64,000 bases of DNA, from contig NZ_JAAIXZ010000013.1 of assembly GCF_010894435.1 (NCBI RefSeq), forward strand, positions 256,214 through 320,213. The letters are read 5' to 3'. The stretch comes from Pyxidicoccus trucidator. GTDB taxonomy: Bacteria; Myxococcota; Myxococcia; Myxococcales; Myxococcaceae. Both the position numbers and the translations under genes were made by a program. The notes below the pieces were generated by a model that was given only the letters and a program-made list of their open reading frames with translations, was not told the DNA's origin and did not search any database. Shown here one piece after another: positions 9,149-17,583 of the stretch. Within the stretch, counting starts at the first letter, position 1. Every line of letters begins with the position of its first letter.

Positions 9149-9988
9149 GTGAGCACCGTCCCGCACTTCGTCCCCGGCCACGAGCCTCCAGACCGTCCCC
9201 GCGACGGCGCCCTCCTCTTCCTCGCCAAAGGCATGGACCTGCTCGTCCAGGAGCACGAGGACACCGTCTCCCTCCCCACCTGCGCCACCTTCCCCGAGCT
9301 CGCCACCGGGGCCCACTACCTCGGCACCCTCGACGGGCAGGACTGCTACGCCGCCGCCCTCCCCGAGGACGTCACCCTCCCCGAGGGCTACAAGAAGGTC
9401 CCCGCGCGCTCGCTCTTCCGGCGCGTGGACGATGCCCGCTTCGCCGTGGTGGGCCGCTCGCTCTCCATCGTCGAGTGGGACCTCACCCACCGCTTCTGCG
9501 GCCGCTGCGGCAGCCCCACCCAGCTCGTCCCCGGAGAGCGCGCCCGCCGCTGCCCCGTGGACCACACGCCCTTCTACCCGCGCATCGCCCCCGCCATCAT
9601 CGTCCTCGTCACCCGCGGCGACACGATGCTCCTCGGCCGCAACGCCACCTTCCCCGAGCCCATGTTCAGCACCCTCGCCGGCTTCGTGGACCCCGGCGAG
9701 ACGCTGGAGGAGTGCGTCGCCCGCGAGGTGAAGGAAGAGGTCGGCATCGAGGTGAAGAACATCCGCTACTTCGGCTCGCAGCCGTGGCCCTTCGGGCGCT
9801 CGCTCATGGTGGGCTTCACCGCCGAGTACGCCGGGGGCGACATCGTCGTGGACCCCAAGGAAATCGCCGAGGCCCACTGGTTCACCCCCGACAACCTGCC
9901 GCGCATCCCCCCGCGCATCAGCATCGCCCGCCGGCTCATCGACGCCTTCGTCGAGCGCGTGAAGGGCTCCACCCCGGCCCCCTCGTAG
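9149..9988 (+). CDS. nudC: NAD(+) diphosphatase / RNA decapping hydrolase NudC
   Basis: 279-residue Nudix hydrolase cleaving NADH or NAD into NMNH/NMN and AMP, and in E. coli removing the NAD cap from RNA. The order of elements is diagnostic: a zinc ribbon (FCGRCGSPTQL...RRCPVDH), YPRIAPAIIVLV, the Nudix box GFVDPGETLEECVAREVKEE-VG with all signature residues, then the NudC-specific SQPWPFGRSLM. In the usual SQPWPFPxS motif the second proline is G here. The GTG start at 9149 gives the normal family length; an upstream ATG at 9008 would add an unconserved tail. Confidence 0.93.
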   Translation: MSTVPHFVPGHEPPDRPRDGALLFLAKGMDLLVQEHEDTVSLPTCATFPELATGAHYLGTLDGQDCYAAALPEDVTLPEGYKKVPARSLFRRVDDARFAVVGRSLSIVEWDLTHRFCGRCGSPTQLVPGERARRCPVDHTPFYPRIAPAIIVLVTRGDTMLLGRNATFPEPMFSTLAGFVDPGETLEECVAREVKEEVGIEVKNIRYFGSQPWPFGRSLMVGFTAEYAGGDIVVDPKEIAEAHWFTPDNLPRIPPRISIARRLIDAFVERVKGSTPAPS

Positions 9989-10147
9989 CAGGCCACCTCC
10001 AGAGGGCCCGCCCGCTCGCCCGCCAGGGGAATGCCGGGCGTCAGCCAGGGCGTTACGGTCCGTCTTCGGGGTCAGCGCTTGATTTCACGGCCACAGTGGG
10101 ATTGAAGCGCCCCTCCCCTCCGCACCCAGAAGCCGGACGAAGAAGCC

Positions 10148-10840
10148 ATGCCCGCCGCGCGCCCGCACATCGAGCCCCGCCTCGTCCCCACCGCCGACTC
10201 CGTGGTGGTGAAGGAGATCTACCTCTCCGTCCAGGGCGAGTCCTCCCACGCCGGCCTGCTCTGCGCCTTCATCCGCCTCACCGGCTGCCACCTGCGCTGC
10301 ACCTGGTGCGACAGCGAGTTCTCCTTCCACGGCGGCGCACGCCGGAAGAACGCCGACATCGTCGCCGAGATAAAGGCCCTCAACACCCCCAGCGTGGAAG
10401 TCACCGGCGGCGAGCCCCTCCTCCAGCCCGGCGTCTATCCCCTGATGCAGAGCCTGCTCGACGCCGGCCTCAAGGTGCTCCTGGAGACCAGCGGCTCCAT
10501 CGACGTGCGGCTCGTGCCTCCGGCCGTGCACAAAATCGTCGACATGAAGGCGCCCTCCTCGGGTGAGCACTCGCGCAACGACTACCGCAACTTCACGTCG
10601 ATGAACGCCAACGACGAGCTGAAGTTCGTCATCGGCTCGCGTGAGGACTACGACTGGTCCAAGGCGCTCATCGCCGAGCACCGCCTGCTCCAGAAGCCCT
10701 ACGGCATCGTCTTCTCCACCGTCTTCGACAAGCTCCACCCGCGCGAGCTCGCCGAGTGGATCATCGAGGACAGGCTCCCCGTCCGCTTCCAGCTCCAGAT
10801 GCACAAGTACCTCTGGGACCCGAACGCGCGCGGCGTGTGA
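10148..10840 (+). CDS. queE: 7-carboxy-7-deazaguanine synthase QueE
   Basis: Radical SAM enzyme of 230 residues that contracts 6-carboxy-tetrahydropterin to 7-carboxy-7-deazaguanine on the way to queuosine or other 7-deazapurines. Seen: KEIYLSVQGESSHAGLLCAFIRL, the cluster-binding segment TGCHLRCTWCD (the CX3CX2C iron-sulfur triad), EVTGGEPLLQPGVYPLM, and LETSGSIDVRLVPPAVHKIVDMK. No other preQ0 genes (queC, queD, folE) are adjacent, so the pathway is dispersed. It converges on the next gene with only seven bases between stops. Confidence 0.95.
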   Translation: MPAARPHIEPRLVPTADSVVVKEIYLSVQGESSHAGLLCAFIRLTGCHLRCTWCDSEFSFHGGARRKNADIVAEIKALNTPSVEVTGGEPLLQPGVYPLMQSLLDAGLKVLLETSGSIDVRLVPPAVHKIVDMKAPSSGEHSRNDYRNFTSMNANDELKFVIGSREDYDWSKALIAEHRLLQKPYGIVFSTVFDKLHPRELAEWIIEDRLPVRFQLQMHKYLWDPNARGV

Positions 10841-10847
10841 CGTCCGC

Positions 10848-11270
10848 TCACTGGCTCAGCCGCAGCATCACCAGCCACGAGACGGACAGCCCCAGGTTCA
10901 GCCCGCCCAGCGAGAGCACCACCCGGGCCTGCATGCGCCCGCGCTCGGCGCCCAGGCCCCGGCGGATGCGCCGCAATTCGCGCCCGGCCAGCACCACCCC
11001 GGCCAGCCCGGCCACCAACGTGGGCAGGGGCAGCGCCAGCGAGCACGGCAGGCACACCAGCCCCAGCACGTTGAGCCCCAGCGCCACCTGCACCACCCGC
11101 GACGGCTTCGCGTCCCGCCGCAGCACCGCCACGCAGGGCGCGCAGTAGGGGGACTCACCCACCAGCTCCGTGCAGTCACCGCACAGGAAGCTGCCACAGC
11201 GCACACACGTGGCCACCGCCGCCACGTCCGGGTGGCTGGCGCAGCGGGCCCCGGTGGCCATGGGCGTCAC
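10848..11270 (-). CDS. Zinc-ribbon/B-box-type small membrane protein
   Basis: 140-residue protein with an N-terminal cysteine/histidine cluster (CASHPDVAAVATCVRCGSF then LCGDCTELVGESPYCAPC) resembling B-box or DUF2180-like zinc fingers common in actinobacterial and myxobacterial membrane proteins. It is followed by two or three hydrophobic segments (VALGLNVLGLVCLPCSLALP, LPTLVAGLAGVVLAG, VVLSLGGLNLGLSVSWLVML). The role is unknown. It lies 13 bases downstream of another small membrane protein gene, so the two are probably one transcript. The start is either ATG 11270 or ATG 11261. Confidence 0.75.
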   Translation of the reverse strand: MTPMATGARCASHPDVAAVATCVRCGSFLCGDCTELVGESPYCAPCVAVLRRDAKPSRVVQVALGLNVLGLVCLPCSLALPLPTLVAGLAGVVLAGRELRRIRRGLGAERGRMQARVVLSLGGLNLGLSVSWLVMLRLSQ

Positions 11271-11283
11271 GGAGGCTTTTGCC

Positions 11284-11565
11284 TCAGAAGCCCGGCGGCG
11301 GGACGGGGGAGGACAGCTCGCTCAGCCCGTGCGCGCCCAGCCCCAGGAACACCGCCGCCAGCACCGTGCTGGCCATGAAGCCGGCGACGATGAGGCCCTT
11401 GCGCGGGTGCTCGAACTGGCTGAAGGCGTAGAACAGCACGTAGCAGGGGATGAGCAGCACCATGACGCCCGTGCCCACGCTCCGACGGAAGGCGTGGATC
11501 AACAGGATGGCGGCGCACACCAGCGCGATGAGACCGAACAGGATGGCGAGCGGAAGCAGCGGCAC
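11284..11565 (-). CDS. Small hypothetical membrane protein
   Basis: 93-residue protein with three predicted transmembrane helices: LPLAILFGLIALVCAAILLI, GVMVLLIPCYVLFYAF and LIVAGFMASTVLAAVFLGLG. The connecting region FSQFEHPRKG is conserved-looking but I do not recognise the family. It is the first gene of a two-gene minus-strand unit with the zinc-ribbon membrane protein. Confidence 0.65.
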   Translation of the reverse strand: MPLLPLAILFGLIALVCAAILLIHAFRRSVGTGVMVLLIPCYVLFYAFSQFEHPRKGLIVAGFMASTVLAAVFLGLGAHGLSELSSPVPPPGF

Positions 11566-11652
11566 GCCCCTCCCTTAACACGTTCCACCCCTGGCGGTCG
11601 CACCGTGCGCATATTAAGCACGGCCCGACGTCAACCCGCCGAGGTGCCTGCC

Positions 11653-11964
11653 ATGAACACCGCCAAGACGCTGCTCAACTTCGTCCTCGCGGGAGCCCTG
11701 CTGGGCATCGTCGTCGCCTCGTGGATGGGGCCCGCCTTCCTCGGCTGGTACAACGAGACGCCCTTCGCCACGCAGACGATGTGCAACCTGCCGGAGGTCA
11801 TCCGGCGGTCCACCAGCTCCCTGCTCACGTACCAGGCCATCGGCGCGGGCATCGGCGGCCTCGTCCTGCTCGTGCTGGGCATCCTCTTCGTCCGCCGCGC
11901 CAGCCGCCGCGCCCGGGAGCAGGCGGAGCAGACGCCTCCCGCCACCCCTGGCGCCACCGCCTGA
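11653..11964 (+). CDS. Small hypothetical membrane protein
   Basis: 103-residue protein with two predicted helices (LLNFVLAGALLGIVVASWMG and AIGAGIGGLVLLVLGILFV) separated by an external loop containing WYNETPFATQTMCNLPEVIR. It ends in an Arg-rich then Thr/Pro-rich cytoplasmic tail. ATG 11653 was selected because the helix begins just after it. Function unknown. It converges with the next lipoprotein gene, 16 bases between stops. Confidence 0.65.
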   Translation: MNTAKTLLNFVLAGALLGIVVASWMGPAFLGWYNETPFATQTMCNLPEVIRRSTSSLLTYQAIGAGIGGLVLLVLGILFVRRASRRAREQAEQTPPATPGATA

Positions 11965-11980
11965 CGTCACCCGGCCGGGG

Positions 11981-12349
11981 CTAGTTCACCCGCACCACCA
12001 ACGTGGGCGAGGTGCCCAGCACGCCGCCGCCCTCGTTGTCCGTCACCGTGACGGCGATGTTGAACGTCGTCGTCTCGCCGATGTCCGGCGCCGTCCAGGT
12101 GGGGTTGCGCGCGTGCTTGTCGCTGAAGCGGCCCGCGGGCTCGGGCGGAATCTGCGTCCACTCGTACTCAATCTTGTCCCCGTCCGGGTCGGCGACCTCC
12201 AACTCGAGGACGACCTGGCCTCCTGGACCGATGACGAGCGGATTGGGGCGTGGCCCCACCGTGACTTCCGGCGGCAGATTGACATGGCACCCGAGGCCGA
12301 AGGCGCTCAGCACCAACGCCACGACGAATCCCGAAGACGACCGAGACAT
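11981..12349 (-). CDS. Lipoprotein with PKD/Ig-like domain
   Basis: 122-residue predicted lipoprotein. The signal peptide ends in a lipobox (LSAFGLGC, lipidated Cys at about residue 21). The mature part is a single beta-sandwich domain resembling PKD/cadherin-like repeats: LELEVADPDGDKIEYEWTQI followed by ARNPTWTAPDIG and FNIAVTVTDNEGG. Such single domains act as surface adhesion or spacer modules. No partner gene defines its role; it is monocistronic. Confidence 0.75.
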   Translation of the reverse strand: MSRSSSGFVVALVLSAFGLGCHVNLPPEVTVGPRPNPLVIGPGGQVVLELEVADPDGDKIEYEWTQIPPEPAGRFSDKHARNPTWTAPDIGETTTFNIAVTVTDNEGGGVLGTSPTLVVRVN

Positions 12350-12522
12350 GGACTTCCCCCTGCGAAGGATGGCTCCAGACTAACGCGTCGGGGGACCTCG
12401 GGGTATCGCCCCCCGTTCCGGAAAAGTCGTGGATTCCATGATGGAAGTCACACGGCGCGCCGAAAGGTCCACCACTGTCCGTCATCCCCGCTCGCCAGTC
12501 GCAGAGCGGACGTCTCGCGGCC

Positions 12523-12816
12523 TCACTTCCGGCGGCGTGCGGGCGTCCGGCGGGCCGCTACCAGCAGCAGCTTGTCGCCCCGGGACAGGCGTTTGATGGC
12601 GGCCTCACGGCGCAGGGCCGCGCCACGGTCCCCCACGGGCTCGCTCCACACCAGGGTGACGGGCAGGCGGGCGCGCGTGTAGGCGGCCCCTCTTCCCCGG
12701 CCGTGGGTGGCCAGCCGGCGCTCCAGGTTGTTGGTGGCGCCGGTGTACAGCGAGCCGTCGCGACACCGCAGCATGTAGACAGTCCAGAGAGGTGTTTCGT
12801 GTGTTTCGTCCGACAC
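12523..12816 (-). CDS. GIY-YIG domain protein (UPF0213/YhbQ-like)
   Basis: 97-residue single-domain GIY-YIG nuclease-fold protein. The motif reads VYMLRCRDGSLYTGATNN-LERRLATH, followed by AYTRARLPVTLVW and ALRREAAIKRLSRGDKL, the standard UPF0213 signature. The small solo proteins have poorly understood roles in DNA damage tolerance. The GTG at 12816 fits the family N-terminus; a GTG at 12885 with AAGGAG immediately before it would add 23 residues and overlap the upstream CBS gene by 32 bases. Confidence 0.85.
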   Translation of the reverse strand: MSDETHETPLWTVYMLRCRDGSLYTGATNNLERRLATHGRGRGAAYTRARLPVTLVWSEPVGDRGAALRREAAIKRLSRGDKLLLVAARRTPARRRK

Positions 12817-12853
12817 GGCGGCGGCACTGTACCGCCACCGCCGGCCGGCCGCC

Positions 12854-13192
12854 TCACTCCCGCCCCACGGGCGCCGGCGGAGCACGCTCCTTCCGCCGCA
12901 GCCGGGGCAGTCTCAATTGGAACTTCAACAGCCGCAGCCGGGGCCGCTCCCTGGGCGGGGGTTTCACCCGCGCCATGACCTCGGAGACCGAAGCCAGCGG
13001 ATCCACCTGCCACGCCGCGAGGATGTGCGCCTCACTCACCAGCCCCAGCAGCCCTCCCCCCTCACCCACCACTCCCAGCATCCGCACCTGGTGCCGCTCC
13101 ATCTCCCGAAGGGCACGCAGGAGGGTGTCTGTGGGAAAAACGGTGGCGATGAAGGATGACAACGCTTCCTTGAAAGCCCGGTTTTGCCTCAT
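12854..13192 (-). CDS. Short CBS-domain protein
   Basis: 112-residue protein with one CBS-like motif: TVFPTDTLLRALREMERHQ, VRMLGVVGEGGGLLGLVSEA and the beginning of a second repeat at DPLASVSEVMA. CBS pairs usually bind adenine nucleotides, but here only about one and a quarter motifs are present, followed by a very basic tail (RPRLRLLKFQLRLPRLRRKE) that might bind nucleic acid or membrane. GGGAGG lies seven bases before the ATG at 13192. The frame is open far upstream only because it is antisense to the hydrolase gene. It precedes the GIY-YIG gene on the same strand. Confidence 0.65.
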   Translation of the reverse strand: MRQNRAFKEALSSFIATVFPTDTLLRALREMERHQVRMLGVVGEGGGLLGLVSEAHILAAWQVDPLASVSEVMARVKPPPRERPRLRLLKFQLRLPRLRRKERAPPAPVGRE

Positions 13193-13303
13193 CCAGCGTC
13201 CTCCCGCCATCACACGCACATCTCCCTGCAACAGCCCTGCCGGGGTAGGCAAGGATGGCCATTGAACAGAGCGGCGCGCAGCGGACGGGCTTAGACTGGT
13301 TGG

Positions 13304-14356
13304 GTGACACGCAGACAGGTGGCTCGGCTGGGACGGATGGCGGACCTCTTTTCGCGGACGATGTCCCGCGGCAAGGAGGGCCTGCTGACGCTGAGCTTCC
13401 GGCCAGACGAGCTCTATCGGGTACCCACGGACGACGGCGCCGCCATCGCCATGGGCCGCTACCACCCCAGAGGAGAACGGCGCTTCGCGGAGCCCGTCAT
13501 CCTCTGCCACGGGCTGGGCGCCAACCGCTTCCACCTGGACTTCGACGAGCAGTACAGCATGGCGCGCTACCTGGCCCGGGCGGGCTTCGAGGCGTGGGTG
13601 CTGGAGCTGCGCGGCCGGGGGCTGGCGGGCGACTGCGCGGACTTCAATTTTGATGACCAGGCGGAACATGACGTTCGCACCGCGGTGCGAACCGTCTTGT
13701 CCACAGGTGCGAAGGAAGTGCTCTGGGTCGGTCATTCCAAGGGCGGGTTGACCCTCTACGCGCACCTGGCGAAGAACCCCGAGGCCCCGGTGCGCGCGGC
13801 GGCCGTGCTGGGCAGCCCGTTCACCTTCGCGGTGCAGCCGGGGCTGCGCACCTTCATCCAGAAGGTGGAGCCCATTCTCCAACTGAAGGTCATCCCCACC
13901 GGGCGGGTGACGAGCCTGGCCCTCTTCGGAGCGCCGCCGGGGCCGCTCAGCCGGTACATGATGCTGGCGGAGAACATGGAGACGGACGTGGTGCGCAAGG
14001 CGCTCGCCAACGTGCCGGCCAATGTCTCCGGCGGCGTGGGGCGCCAGTTCGCCCGTTGGATTTCCACCAACCGCTTCACCTCCTATGACGGGGGCTTCGA
14101 CTACCGCGAGTCCCTGTCCCGCGTGCGCATCCCCTTCCTGCTGCTGGCCGGCAGCAAGGACTTGCTCGCCCCGCCCATGTCGGTGGCGCGCGCGAAGGAG
14201 GCCCTGGGCGGGCCGGTGAAGTTCCTCGTCGCCGGCCGGGCCCATGGCTTCGGGGCGGACTACGGGCACGCCGACCTCATCCTCGGCCGCCGGGCGCCGG
14301 ACGAAATCTTCCCCCTGGTGGAGGCGTTTCTCTCCGCGCACGCGACCCGGTCGTGA
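13304..14356 (+). CDS. Alpha/beta hydrolase
   Basis: 350-residue alpha/beta-hydrolase-fold protein. The nucleophile elbow is GHSKGG (Ser about residue 147), the oxyanion region is LCHGLGANRFHLDFD, the probable acid residue lies in LAGSKDLLAPP, and the catalytic His in AGRAHGFGADYGHAD. It resembles large lipase/esterase-like or polyhydroxyalkanoate-type hydrolases; the substrate is unknown. GTG 13304 and ATG 13337 are both plausible starts. It diverges from the CBS gene with about 110 bases between, and precedes the parvulin cluster by 70 bases. Confidence 0.85.
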   Translation: MTRRQVARLGRMADLFSRTMSRGKEGLLTLSFRPDELYRVPTDDGAAIAMGRYHPRGERRFAEPVILCHGLGANRFHLDFDEQYSMARYLARAGFEAWVLELRGRGLAGDCADFNFDDQAEHDVRTAVRTVLSTGAKEVLWVGHSKGGLTLYAHLAKNPEAPVRAAAVLGSPFTFAVQPGLRTFIQKVEPILQLKVIPTGRVTSLALFGAPPGPLSRYMMLAENMETDVVRKALANVPANVSGGVGRQFARWISTNRFTSYDGGFDYRESLSRVRIPFLLLAGSKDLLAPPMSVARAKEALGGPVKFLVAGRAHGFGADYGHADLILGRRAPDEIFPLVEAFLSAHATRS

Positions 14357-14426
14357 GCCGGCGCACAGCGCCCGGGGCCCCGGGTTGTCCGGGCCCCCAC
14401 GCCGTGCTACCCGGAAGCCCCTGCGC

Positions 14427-15425
14427 ATGTCCGTTCCCGCCCGTCTCCTCACCCTCACCCTGCTGTGTACCGCCGCGTGCGAGCGGGCCCCCGCCGAGGG
14501 GCACGCGAGGCTCGACCTGCGCCACACCCGGCAGGCAGGGGGCCAGGCGGTGGCCCGCTGGAGTGGCGACTCGGTGACGGCGGAGGAGCTGGCCCGGCGC
14601 CTCGGGGAGATGAGCCCCGCCCTGCGCGAGCGCTACGTCGAGCCCCAGGCCCGTCGCGAGTACGTGCAGTCCATGGCCCGCTTCGACTTGCTGGTGCGCG
14701 ACGCGCTCGCCCGGGGCCTGCAGGACGACCCGGAGGTGGTGGAGGCCACGAAGCGCGCCCTGGTGGGCCGGCTGATGCGCGCGCAGTTGGAGGAGGCCCC
14801 CGTCCTCGTCAGCGACGCGGAGCTGGAGGCCGCCTACGCCGCGCGCCGTGACGACTTCGTGCGGCCCGAGGCCGTGCGCGTGTCCCATGTCTTCCTCACC
14901 GCGCCCCGCGCGGAAGCGGCCCGGGTGGCGGACGCGCGGAAGCGGGCGGAGGCGCTGCTGGCGCGCGCGAAGGCCCTGCCGGCGACGGACTTCGCGGGCT
15001 TCGGCGCGCTGGCGCGGGAGCACAGTGAGGAGCCTCGCTCGGCGCCGCTGGATGGGGATTTGCGCTTCCTCACCGAGGACGCCCTGGCCCACACGTACGG
15101 CCCGGAGGTGACGGCCGCGGCCCGGACGCTGGCGGACGAGGGCACGCTGAGCGACGTGGTGCAGACGGACGCCGGCCTGCACCTGCTGAAGCTGCGCGCG
15201 CGCCGGCCCGCGCTGAACCTGGCCCTGGACGACGTGCGCGAGGAGCTGCGCGTGCGCCTGGAGGGCGAGAAGCGCTCGCGCGCCTGGGCCGAGTACCTGG
15301 CCGGCGTGGAGCAGCGGCTGTCGCTGTCGGTGGACCCGGACGCGCTCGCGCGGGTACCGCTGGACGTCGCGGCGCCCATGCAGAAGCCCACGGGCCCCCT
15401 GCCCGGCACGGTGCCGGCGCCATGA
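14427..15425 (+). CDS. Peptidylprolyl isomerase-like lipoprotein (parvulin/SurA-type)
   Basis: 332-residue predicted lipoprotein (lipobox LLCTAAC) with a SurA-type N-terminal chaperone region (SVTAEELARRLGEMSPALRE, QSMARFDLLVRDALARGL) and a parvulin domain: VRVSHVFLTAP, DFAGFGALAREHSEE, GDLRFLTEDAL, DEGTLSDVVQTDAGLHLLKL. It would act in the periplasm on outer-membrane protein folding. It is the first of three consecutive related genes. Spacing to the next gene is 74 bases. In the parvulin domain the usual GG-DLGW is replaced by LDGDLRF, so isomerase activity may be weak. Confidence 0.85.
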   Translation: MSVPARLLTLTLLCTAACERAPAEGHARLDLRHTRQAGGQAVARWSGDSVTAEELARRLGEMSPALRERYVEPQARREYVQSMARFDLLVRDALARGLQDDPEVVEATKRALVGRLMRAQLEEAPVLVSDAELEAAYAARRDDFVRPEAVRVSHVFLTAPRAEAARVADARKRAEALLARAKALPATDFAGFGALAREHSEEPRSAPLDGDLRFLTEDALAHTYGPEVTAAARTLADEGTLSDVVQTDAGLHLLKLRARRPALNLALDDVREELRVRLEGEKRSRAWAEYLAGVEQRLSLSVDPDALARVPLDVAAPMQKPTGPLPGTVPAP

Positions 15426-15499
15426 TTGCCCGCTTGCCACCCGGGGGAGCAGACACCACCTACGGGAGTCGCCCCCTCCCTTTCCCGAGGCACCCCAGC

Positions 15500-16495
15500 A
15501 TGCGTCTTCATCCCACCCGCGCGCCCATCATCCCACTCGCCCTGGGAGTCCTCGTCCTGGGCCTGGGCGCCGCCTGCAACAAGCCCCCGAAGGAGGACCC
15601 CGACGCCTCGGTGGTCGCCACGGTGAATGGCGAGGTGCTGGGCCGCGCGGACTTCGAGCAGGAGCTGTGGCGCGAGCTGGCCTCCACCGAGGCCCCCCAG
15701 CGCACGCCGGAAGAGGTGGAGCCCTTCAAGCGGACGCTCCTGGACACGTACATCCACCGGATGCTGCTGCTCCAGGCGGCGCGGAAGAACAACATCTCCG
15801 TCACCGCCGAGGAGGTGGACCGGGGCGTGCTGCGGCTGTCCGGCGACTACCCCGCGGGCAACTTCAACGAGGTGCTGGCCCAGGGACAGCTCTCCATGGC
15901 CGAGCTGCGCGCGCGGGAGGCGAGCCGGCTGACGATTGAGAAGCTGTTCGCCAGCCATGTCTACTCGCGCGTGGCGGTGACGGAGGAGGAGCTGCGCGCC
16001 TGGTACGCCGCCAACGAGGCGGACTTCAACGAGGCCGAGCAGGTCCACGCGGCGCAGATTGTCGTGAAGGGGCTGGACGAGGCCCGGAAGCTCCAGGCCC
16101 AGCTCAAGACGGGCAAGAAGTTCGCGGACCTGGCGCGCCGGTATTCCCTCAGCGCGGACGGCAAGGTGGGCGGGGACCTCGGCTTCTTCCCCCGCGGGCA
16201 GATGCCCCCGGCCTTCGACGAGGTGGTATTCAGGCTCCCCGTGGGGCAGGTTTCGGATGTGGTGTCCACCGAGTACGGCTTCCACCTGTTCCGCGTGCTG
16301 GAGCGCAAGCCGGCACGCAAGCGGGAGTTCGCCGAGGTGCGGCAGCTGGTGGAGGCGAAGCTTTTGGAGAAGAAGCGGACGGAGGCGCAGGAGGCGTTCG
16401 AGAAGGAGCTGCGCGAGAAGGCGCTGGTCCAGGTGAACGAGGCCACCCTGCAGGCCATCCGTGGGAAGCCGGCGCCGCAGCAGGCGGCGAAGTGA
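15500..16495 (+). CDS. Parvulin-type peptidylprolyl isomerase lipoprotein
   Basis: 331-residue lipoprotein (lipobox LGLGAAC) with SurA-like N-terminal region (VVATVNGEVLGRADFEQEL) and a complete parvulin domain: VHAAQIVVKGLDEARKLQAQ, FADLARRYSLSADGKVGGDL, GFFPRGQMPPAFDEVVFRLP, VGQVSDVVSTEYGFHLFRVL. Resembles PpiC/PrsA-like periplasmic folding catalysts. ATG 15500 places the signal peptide correctly. It sits between two SurA-like paralogues and probably shares their transcript. Confidence 0.9.
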   Translation: MRLHPTRAPIIPLALGVLVLGLGAACNKPPKEDPDASVVATVNGEVLGRADFEQELWRELASTEAPQRTPEEVEPFKRTLLDTYIHRMLLLQAARKNNISVTAEEVDRGVLRLSGDYPAGNFNEVLAQGQLSMAELRAREASRLTIEKLFASHVYSRVAVTEEELRAWYAANEADFNEAEQVHAAQIVVKGLDEARKLQAQLKTGKKFADLARRYSLSADGKVGGDLGFFPRGQMPPAFDEVVFRLPVGQVSDVVSTEYGFHLFRVLERKPARKREFAEVRQLVEAKLLEKKRTEAQEAFEKELREKALVQVNEATLQAIRGKPAPQQAAK

Positions 16496-16556
16496 CGGAA
16501 TGCGAGGCCGGGACGGTGGTTGGACGGGCCCGGTGGAGCTCGGAAGGATGTTCGAG

Positions 16557-17525
16557 ATGAAGAAGCTGGTGGCGGTCATCGCGGCGACGGCGCTCCTCGG
16601 GGGCGGCACGGCGGCACGCGCGGAGTTGGTGGACAGGGTGGCCGCGGTGGTGAACCGCGACATCATCGCGCTGTCCGAGGTGCAGCAGCGCGTGGCCCCG
16701 GAGCTGTCGCGCATCAACGTGCCGGACCCCAAGAAGCGCGCCGAGCAGCGGGTGCTGCTGATGAAGACGGCGCTGGACACGCTCATCGGCGAGAAGCTGA
16801 TGGAGGCGGAGATTGCCCAGCTGGGCATCACCGCCACCGAGGCCGAGGTGGATGAGCTGGTCGCCGACGTGCGCCAGCAGAACAACATCACCGACCCGTC
16901 GCAGTTCGAGGAGCTCCTGAAGGGCGAGGGCCTCACCATGGCCGCCTACCGGGACATGCTGCGCAAGCGCATCCTGAGGGACAGGCTGCTGCGCGTGAAG
17001 ATTGGCCCCAAGGTGAAAGTCACCGAGGAGGACGTGAAGGCCGCCTATGCGCAGTACGCGCGCATGGAGACCGGGGACTCGGAGGTCTTCGCCCGCCACA
17101 TCCTGGTGCAGGTGGACCCCAAGGCCACGCCGGAGCAGGTGGAGGCCGCGCGCAAGAAGGCGGAGGCCATCGCCGTGGAGGCGCGGCGGCCGGGCATGGA
17201 CTTCTCCGCCCTGGCCCGCGCGCGCAGCGAGGGCTCCAGCGCGGCCGAGGGCGGCGAGCTGGGCTGGTTCAAGCGCGGCGTCATGGTGCCGGCCTTCGAG
17301 AAGGTGGCCTTCACCCTCAAGGAGGGCGAGGTCAGCGAGCCGGTGCGCACCAACTTCGGCTGGCACGTGCTGAAGGTGGAGGAGAAGCGCTCGGTGGCGG
17401 CCACCTCGTACGAGGAGATGCGCCCGAAGCTGGAGGCGAAGCTGTACCAGGAGCGGACGGACAAGTTCCTGGAGCAGTACGTCGCCGAGCTGCGCCAGAA
17501 GGCCAACGTCGAAGTGAAGCTGTAG
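16557..17525 (+). CDS. surA: SurA-like periplasmic chaperone/peptidylprolyl isomerase
   Basis: 322-residue Sec-exported protein (MKKLVAVIAATALLGGG, cleavage after ARA). SurA architecture: chaperone N-domain (LVDRVAAVVNRDIIALSEVQ, LIGEKLMEAEIAQLGITATE), one parvulin domain (VFARHILVQVDPKA, MDFSALARARSEGSSAAEGG, ELGWFKRGVMVPAFEKVAF, VSEPVRTNFGWHVLKVEEKR) and a C-terminal helix. E. coli SurA has two parvulin domains; this has one. It directly precedes pdxA, as surA does in enterobacteria, which supports the assignment. ATG 16548 is an alternative start three codons upstream. Confidence 0.9.
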   Translation: MKKLVAVIAATALLGGGTAARAELVDRVAAVVNRDIIALSEVQQRVAPELSRINVPDPKKRAEQRVLLMKTALDTLIGEKLMEAEIAQLGITATEAEVDELVADVRQQNNITDPSQFEELLKGEGLTMAAYRDMLRKRILRDRLLRVKIGPKVKVTEEDVKAAYAQYARMETGDSEVFARHILVQVDPKATPEQVEAARKKAEAIAVEARRPGMDFSALARARSEGSSAAEGGELGWFKRGVMVPAFEKVAFTLKEGEVSEPVRTNFGWHVLKVEEKRSVAATSYEEMRPKLEAKLYQERTDKFLEQYVAELRQKANVEVKL

Positions 17526-17583
17526 TCGTAGCCCACCTCGCTCCCCTTCCGTTGGGAAGGGGATGGGGGGATGCTGCGCCGCC

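Noticed and set aside
13211-14527. Long upstream extension of the CBS-domain frame
   Set aside because: It is antisense to the alpha/beta hydrolase; the CBS protein has its own start and GGGAGG site at 13192.
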